From: Bifidobacterium breve
GTDB taxonomy: Bacteria > Actinomycetota > Actinomycetes > Mycobacteriales > Mycobacteriaceae
Assembly (NCBI GenBank): GCA_945882475.1
Contig: CAMCWJ010000075.1
Span: 1-10,431 of the forward strand
Reading direction: 5' to 3'
DNA length: 10,431 bases
Both the position numbers and the translations under genes were made by a program. Below, piece by piece: positions 5,818 through 10,431 of the stretch (its first letter is position 1; each line of letters starts with the position of its first letter). The notes below the pieces were generated by a model that saw only the letters and a program-made list of their open reading frames with translations, searched no databases and was not told where the DNA came from.

Positions 5818-8800
5818 ATGGGCAGCGACCGGGCGTTCGGCCGGCAGACCGGCGGCGACACTGTCGTCGGTGGCGCACCGGTCGCCATCGACCCGCGCTA
5901 CCACGACGCGGTCCTGTTTGATCTCGACGGCGTCGTCACCGGCACCGCCGCACTGCACGAGGCCGCCTGGAAGCAGCTCTTCGACGAGTACCTGCGCGGG
6001 CGGGCCCCATCGGATACCGAGAACCACGACCCGTTCACCTCCGCGGACTACCGGAACTGGATCGACGGCAGGCCACGCTACGACGGAGTCCGTGACTTCC
6101 TGGCGGCCCGGGGCGTGAGCCTGCCCTGGGGCGAGGCGGACGACGACGGGGCCGCGACCATCTGCGGACTGGGCAACCGCAAGCAGGAACTCTTCGTGGA
6201 GCGGATCGCCGGCGGGGTGCCGGTGTTCGAGTCGACAGTCACACTGGCCCGTCGCCTGCGCAGCGCGGGTCTGGGCGTCGCGGTCTTCTCGGCCAGCCGC
6301 AACTGTGCCGCGGTGCTCGCCGCGGCCGGCATCGAGGACGTGTTCGCGGTCCGGATGGACGGCGTGCTGGCCGAAGACCTCGGACTGCCCGGCAAGCCCG
6401 ACCCGGCGACGCTGCTGGAGACCGCGCGGCGTCTGGGCGTCCGCCCGGGCCGGGCCGTAGTCGTCGAGGACTCCGGGGCCGGCGTGACTGCCGCGCGGGC
6501 CGGTGGGTTCGGACTGGTCATCGCGGTGGACCGCGGCGGCGATTCACCGGATCGGCTGGCGGCGGCCGACGCGATCATCGGCGATCTGGCCGAGGTCACC
6601 CTGCGCACCATCGATCGGCCGATGTCGCGGCTGCCCGACGCCCTGCTGTCCTTCAGCCAGATCGCCGGCGTGCTGGCAGCGCGTCGGCCGGCGTTCTTCT
6701 TCGACTTCGACGGCACGCTGTCGGAGATCGTCGACGACCCCGCCTCGGCCATCCCGGTGCCCGGCGCACAGGAGTCGCTGCGGGAGCTGGCAGCGCGGTA
6801 TCCGGTTGCGGTGCTCTCCGGTCGCGACCTGGCCGACGTGCAGGCCCGGGTGGGCATTCCCGGGCTGTGGTACGCCGGCAGCCATGGCTTCGAGATGGTG
6901 GGTCCAGACGGCGTCCATCACCGCAATGAGACTGCCGCCCAGGCGATTCCGGTTCTTGAAGATGCCGCCAAGGAGCTCGCCGGTCGGCTTGCCCCGATTG
7001 CCGGGGTGGCGGTGGAGCACAAGCGGTATGCCGTCGCCGTGCACTACCGCAACGCCGGGCCCGGCGCCGCGGGTGCCGTCACAGCAGCAGCCCACGATGT
7101 CGGTCGTCGCGCCGGACTGAAGGTGACCTCGGGCCGCATGGTCGTCGAACTGCGACCGAACCTGGACTGGGACAAGGGCAAGACCCTGGAGTGGATCGGC
7201 GAGCAGATCGCCGGGAACCGGCCGCTGCTGCCGGTCTTCGTCGGGGACGACCTGACCGACGAGGACGCCTTCGACTCCGTCCTGCACGACGGCATCGGCA
7301 TCGTGGTCCGCCACACAGAGGACGGCGACCGGGCGACCGCCGCCCGGTTCAGCCTGGACTCCCCCGATCGGGTCCGAGAGTTCATCGACCGCCTGGTCGC
7401 CCGACACGACATCGACCACCGGGAGAACTCCGGCCCCTGGTCCTTCACCTTCGGCGGGTACCTCCCCGAACAGGAAAGGCTGCGGGAGGCGCTGTGCGCG
7501 GTGGGAAACGGCTATCGCGTCACGCGCGGTTGCGCGCCCGAAGCCGACGCCGGAACGTTCCACTACCCAGGCACCTACGCGGCCGGGTTGTACAACCGGC
7601 TCACCGACGAGATAGCCGGGGTTCAGGTCGAGAACGAGAGCCTGGTGAACCTGCCGAACTGGCTGTCGTGCAAGTTCCGCATCGACGGGGGCGACTGGTT
7701 CGACATCGACTCCGCCGAGGTGCTGTCCTACCAGCAGACCATGGACCTTCGGCAGGCCGAACTGACCCGGGAGTTCCGGTTCCGCGACGCGGCGGGACGC
7801 ACCAGCGCAGTGGTCCAGCGCCGCATCGCGGCCATGCATCTGCCGCATGCGTGCGCGCTGGAGACCACCGTTACGGCCGAAGACTGGTCGGGCACAATCG
7901 AATTCCTGTCGGTCATCGACGGCGATGTGCGCAACAACGGGGTGCAGCGCTACCGGGATTTCTCCGACGACCATCTACTGGTCGTCACCGCACGGGAACT
8001 CTCCGCGGACTCTGCGCTGCTGGTGTGCGAGACCGTGCAATCCAGGGTTCCCATCGCGGTGGCGACCCGCACCACGCTGTGGCGCGACGGGCTGGCAGTG
8101 CCGGCCGAGAGCCGATTCGTCGACGAGAACCGGCGCGTCGGCCACGACTTCCTGGTTAGCCTCACCGCCGGCGAATCGGTAAGCGTGGAGAAGATGGCGG
8201 TGGTCTTCACCGGGCGCGACCACGCCATCTCCGATCCCGGCGACGCCGCGGTGCGACTTCTCGACAGGCTCGGCCGCTACGGCGAACTCCGCGACGGCCA
8301 CAGCCGCGAGTGGGCGCACCTCTGGGAGCGATTCGACATATCCTTCGCCGACAGCCCCGATGCCATGCGGGTGGTACGGCTGCATCTGCTGCAACTGCTG
8401 CAAACGGTGCCCAACCGCGCCGAGGACCTCGACGCCGGCCTGCCCGCCCGCGGCCTGCACGGGGAGGCCTACCGCGGGCATATCTTCTGGGACGAGTTGT
8501 TCGTGTTTCCGGTGCTCAATCTGCGATCGCCGGCCAGCACCCGCTCGCTGCTGCGCTACCGCTACCGCCGGCTGCCCGAAGCCCGGCGGGCCGCCCGCGA
8601 TGCGGGGTTCGCCGGCGCGATGTTCCCGTGGCAGTCCGGCAGCGACGGCCGAGAGGAGAGCCAGAAGCTGCATCTGAATCCGAATTCGGGCCGCTGGAAC
8701 CCCGACGCCAGCGCGCGGGCGCACCACATCGGAATCGCGGTGGCCTACAACGTCTGGCAGTACTACCAGGTGACCGGTGACCTTGAGTACCTGATCGAGA

Positions 8801-9837
8801 ACGGCGCCGAGATGCTGGCCGAGATCGCCCGGTTCTGGGTGAGTCGCGCGGAGCTCTCCGACGGCCGCTACGTCATCCGGGGAGTCATCGGCCCCGACGA
8901 GTTCCACTCCGGATACCCCGACCGCCCGTTCGACGGCGTCGACAACAACGCCTACACCAACGTGATGGCAGTCTGGGTCATCCTGCGGGCACTGGACGCA
9001 CTCGACGCCCTGCCGCTGCGCGACCGGCTCGATCTGATGGCGTCTCTCGGCATCGACGGCTCCGAACTGGATCGCTGGGACGATGTCACCCGCCGGATGT
9101 CCGTGCCGTTCCACCCGGCGCCCGGGCCAGGGCCGGAGTCTGATCGCACGGTGATCAGCCAATTCGAGGGTTATGCCGATCTGCAGGAGCTGGACTGGGC
9201 CGGGCTGCGCGCGCGCTATGGCGACATCGCGCGGCTGGACCGGATACTCGAGGCCGAGAACGACAGCGTCAACCGCTACAAGGCGTCCAAACAGGCCGAC
9301 GTACTCATGCTCTTCTATCTACTGTCGGCAGACGAATTGCGAGAGTTGTTCGCCCGCATGGGATATCGATTCACCCCCGAGCAGATACCGCGGACAATCG
9401 ACTACTACGTGCAGCGCACCTCGCACGGATCGACCCTCAGTTCAGTGGTGCACGCCTGGGTGCTGGCCCGGGGCGACCGCCACCGCGCGATGCGTTACTT
9501 CCGGCAGGTGCTCGCCTCCGACGTCGCCGACATCCAGGGCGGCACCACCGCGGAGGGAATCCACGTCGCCGCGATGGCCGGAAGCATCGACCTCCTACAG
9601 CGCTGCCTGACCGGGCTGGAGATTCGCGGCGACCGGTTGATCCTGAATCCGATGTGGCCGGAAAGCCTTGGCACACTGCGGATGCCGATCTACTACCGCG
9701 GCTACCGGCTGCACCTGACGATCGTCGGCCGCAGCGCCGAAGTCAGCGTCGACCCCACCGACCACCCGCCGATCGAGATCGAATGCCGGGGCCAGGTGCA
9801 GACGCTGACTCCGGGCACCTCGCTGCGGTTCGGCTGA
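5818..9837 (+). CDS. otsB1: OtsB1-type three-domain fusion: beta-PGM-like HAD, trehalose-6-phosphate phosphatase, GH65 phosphorylase
   Basis: A 1339-residue cytosolic protein (M. tuberculosis OtsB1/Rv2006 is about 1327). Domain 1 (about 28-265) is a beta-phosphoglucomutase-type HAD: nucleophile Asp35 and acid/base Asp37 in FDLDGVV, Thr43, His47, Lys193, Glu217/Asp218. Domain 2 (about 290-530) is an OtsB phosphatase: Asp296/Asp298 in DFDGTL, SGRD at 334-337, Lys453, GDDLTDEDAF at 476-485. Domain 3 (about 535-1339) is a GH65 inverting phosphorylase: WDE at 891-893, general acid Glu1028 in GPDEFH, NNAYTNVMA from 1043, KQADV at 1158-1162 and the phosphate-binding loop TSHGSTLS at 1201-1208. All three sets of key residues are present. 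Family knowledge: OtsB makes trehalose from its 6-phosphate; GH65 enzymes split trehalose, maltose or kojibiose with phosphate to beta-glucose-1-phosphate, which beta-PGM converts to glucose-6-phosphate. In M. tuberculosis OtsB2 is the main phosphatase, so the role of OtsB1 is uncertain; GH65 substrate is unknown. Start follows the leaderless promoter. Confidence 0.94.
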   Translation: MGSDRAFGRQTGGDTVVGGAPVAIDPRYHDAVLFDLDGVVTGTAALHEAAWKQLFDEYLRGRAPSDTENHDPFTSADYRNWIDGRPRYDGVRDFLAARGVSLPWGEADDDGAATICGLGNRKQELFVERIAGGVPVFESTVTLARRLRSAGLGVAVFSASRNCAAVLAAAGIEDVFAVRMDGVLAEDLGLPGKPDPATLLETARRLGVRPGRAVVVEDSGAGVTAARAGGFGLVIAVDRGGDSPDRLAAADAIIGDLAEVTLRTIDRPMSRLPDALLSFSQIAGVLAARRPAFFFDFDGTLSEIVDDPASAIPVPGAQESLRELAARYPVAVLSGRDLADVQARVGIPGLWYAGSHGFEMVGPDGVHHRNETAAQAIPVLEDAAKELAGRLAPIAGVAVEHKRYAVAVHYRNAGPGAAGAVTAAAHDVGRRAGLKVTSGRMVVELRPNLDWDKGKTLEWIGEQIAGNRPLLPVFVGDDLTDEDAFDSVLHDGIGIVVRHTEDGDRATAARFSLDSPDRVREFIDRLVARHDIDHRENSGPWSFTFGGYLPEQERLREALCAVGNGYRVTRGCAPEADAGTFHYPGTYAAGLYNRLTDEIAGVQVENESLVNLPNWLSCKFRIDGGDWFDIDSAEVLSYQQTMDLRQAELTREFRFRDAAGRTSAVVQRRIAAMHLPHACALETTVTAEDWSGTIEFLSVIDGDVRNNGVQRYRDFSDDHLLVVTARELSADSALLVCETVQSRVPIAVATRTTLWRDGLAVPAESRFVDENRRVGHDFLVSLTAGESVSVEKMAVVFTGRDHAISDPGDAAVRLLDRLGRYGELRDGHSREWAHLWERFDISFADSPDAMRVVRLHLLQLLQTVPNRAEDLDAGLPARGLHGEAYRGHIFWDELFVFPVLNLRSPASTRSLLRYRYRRLPEARRAARDAGFAGAMFPWQSGSDGREESQKLHLNPNSGRWNPDASARAHHIGIAVAYNVWQYYQVTGDLEYLIENGAEMLAEIARFWVSRAELSDGRYVIRGVIGPDEFHSGYPDRPFDGVDNNAYTNVMAVWVILRALDALDALPLRDRLDLMASLGIDGSELDRWDDVTRRMSVPFHPAPGPGPESDRTVISQFEGYADLQELDWAGLRARYGDIARLDRILEAENDSVNRYKASKQADVLMLFYLLSADELRELFARMGYRFTPEQIPRTIDYYVQRTSHGSTLSSVVHAWVLARGDRHRAMRYFRQVLASDVADIQGGTTAEGIHVAAMAGSIDLLQRCLTGLEIRGDRLILNPMWPESLGTLRMPIYYRGYRLHLTIVGRSAEVSVDPTDHPPIEIECRGQVQTLTPGTSLRFG

Positions 9838-9863
9838 CGCTGGCGGTCCGGCTGATGCCGGCC

Positions 9864-10431
9864 TCAGGGGTGCCGGCTAGTCACTCCGCCATCGACGACC
9901 AGGTGGGCTCCGGTGATGAAGGAGGCCCGGGGCGACATCAGGAAGGCCACCGCGGCGGCCACCTCCTCGGGACTGCCCAGCCGGCCCAGCGGGGCAGCCT
10001 GTTCAAAGCCCACCCGAACCTCGTCGATGTCCAACGCGATCTGCAGCATCGGGGTGCGGATAAAACCGGGGCAGACCGCGTTGACCCGGATGCCCTCGGG
10101 GCCCAACTGAGCGGCCATCGACCGGGTCAGCCCCAGCAGACCGGCCTTGGATGCGCAGTAGGCCGGGATGAACGGGTTGGCGGTCAGGCCCTCGATGCTG
10201 GAGATCCCGACGACCGCCGGCCCGGCGCCGACGCGCGCCGCCTCGCGCAACTGCGGCAGCATCAGCTGTACCAGGATCGCCTGCGCCCGCAGGTTAACGT
10301 CCAGAACGGCGTCCCACGACTCCTCGGTGTAGGCGCCCACCGGCTCGGGAATCACCCGACCTGCCGCGTGCACCAGTCCATTGAGGCCGCCCAGCGCGGC
10401 GGCCGCGGCGTCGAGGGCGCCGGCCATCGCC
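9864..10431 (-). CDS. Short-chain dehydrogenase/reductase (classical SDR), N-terminus cut by window edge
   Basis: About 188 C-terminal residues of a classical SDR (usual length near 250); the frame is open to the right edge, so the NAD(P)-binding TGxxxGIG motif lies outside. Visible motifs in order: HAAG (the NNAG equivalent), VNLRAQ, the catalytic Ser in GISSIEG, YCASK with the catalytic Tyr and Lys, IRVNAVCPGFIRTPM, and the ending LVVDGGVT. Family knowledge: NAD(P)-dependent oxidoreduction of an alcohol or carbonyl, often as a tetramer; FabG-like and sugar-dehydrogenase members look alike, so no substrate is given. The Met codon at 10425-10427 is internal, not the start. It converges with otsB1, 26 nt apart, and no functional link between the two is evident. 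Confidence 0.9.
   Translation of the reverse strand, partial: AMAGALDAAAAALGGLNGLVHAAGRVIPEPVGAYTEESWDAVLDVNLRAQAILVQLMLPQLREAARVGAGPAVVGISSIEGLTANPFIPAYCASKAGLLGLTRSMAAQLGPEGIRVNAVCPGFIRTPMLQIALDIDEVRVGFEQAAPLGRLGSPEEVAAAVAFLMSPRASFITGAHLVVDGGVTSRHP

Noticed and set aside
6544..7974. Long open frame (476 codons) on the minus strand inside otsB1, and similar antisense frames at 876-1646, 1505-2230, 2827-3561 and 3633-4373
   Set aside because: They lie opposite genes with clear conserved domains, show no recognisable motifs, and are the expected by-product of GC-rich codon use.
10425..10427. Met codon near the right edge as the SDR start
   Set aside because: The frame is open to the window end and a protein starting here would lack the whole nucleotide-binding motif; it is an internal Met of a truncated gene.

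Overview
The window is high-GC DNA with strongly GC-biased codons. Several proteins closely resemble mycobacterial dormancy (DosR/DevR) regulon proteins, judged against remembered family sequences rather than a database search. The DevR orthologue is nearly identical in its key positions, an Rv3134c-like universal stress protein (USP) lies just upstream of it, and an OtsB1 (Rv2006-type) fusion is divergent from an Rv2005c/Rv2623-like USP. The source is most likely a Mycobacterium sensu lato (environmental or Mycolicibacterium-like) chromosome. It is not the M. tuberculosis arrangement, because gene order and kinase architecture differ.

Layout: (1) 2-790 (+), 3' part of a PfkB-type sugar kinase cut by the window edge. 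(2) 828-1658 (+), tandem USP of the Rv3134c type. (3) 1728-2378 (+), DevR/DosR response regulator. (4) 2375-2911 (+), stand-alone H-NOX (HNOB) haem protein overlapping devR by 4 nt. (5) 2920-4743 (+), soluble histidine kinase with a DevS-type second GAF and catalytic core but a different N-terminus. (6) 4762-5643 (-), tandem USP, convergent with the kinase. (7) 5644-5817, a 174-nt divergent regulatory region with a candidate DosR box, a leader hairpin and a leaderless promoter. (8) 5818-9837 (+), a 1339-residue three-enzyme protein: beta-phosphoglucomutase-like HAD, trehalose-6-phosphate phosphatase, GH65 phosphorylase. (9) 9864-10431 (-), C-terminal part of a short-chain dehydrogenase, cut by the window edge. 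No interval longer than 174 nt lacks a gene. No RNA genes, insertion sequences or CRISPR arrays were seen.

How it fits together: devR, the H-NOX gene and the kinase are packed as one translationally coupled unit. In the known DevR-DevS system the kinase carries its own haem in its first GAF domain. Here the first GAF lacks the haem-histidine segment, is preceded by a coiled coil, and a separate H-NOX protein with an intact haem site is encoded between regulator and kinase. The most interesting reading is a rewired dormancy two-component system in which a dedicated NO sensor feeds a DevS-type transmitter and DevR. The surrounding genes (PfkB, two USPs, the trehalose/GH65 fusion) are of the types found in the DosR regulon, and a candidate DosR site lies between the second USP and otsB1.
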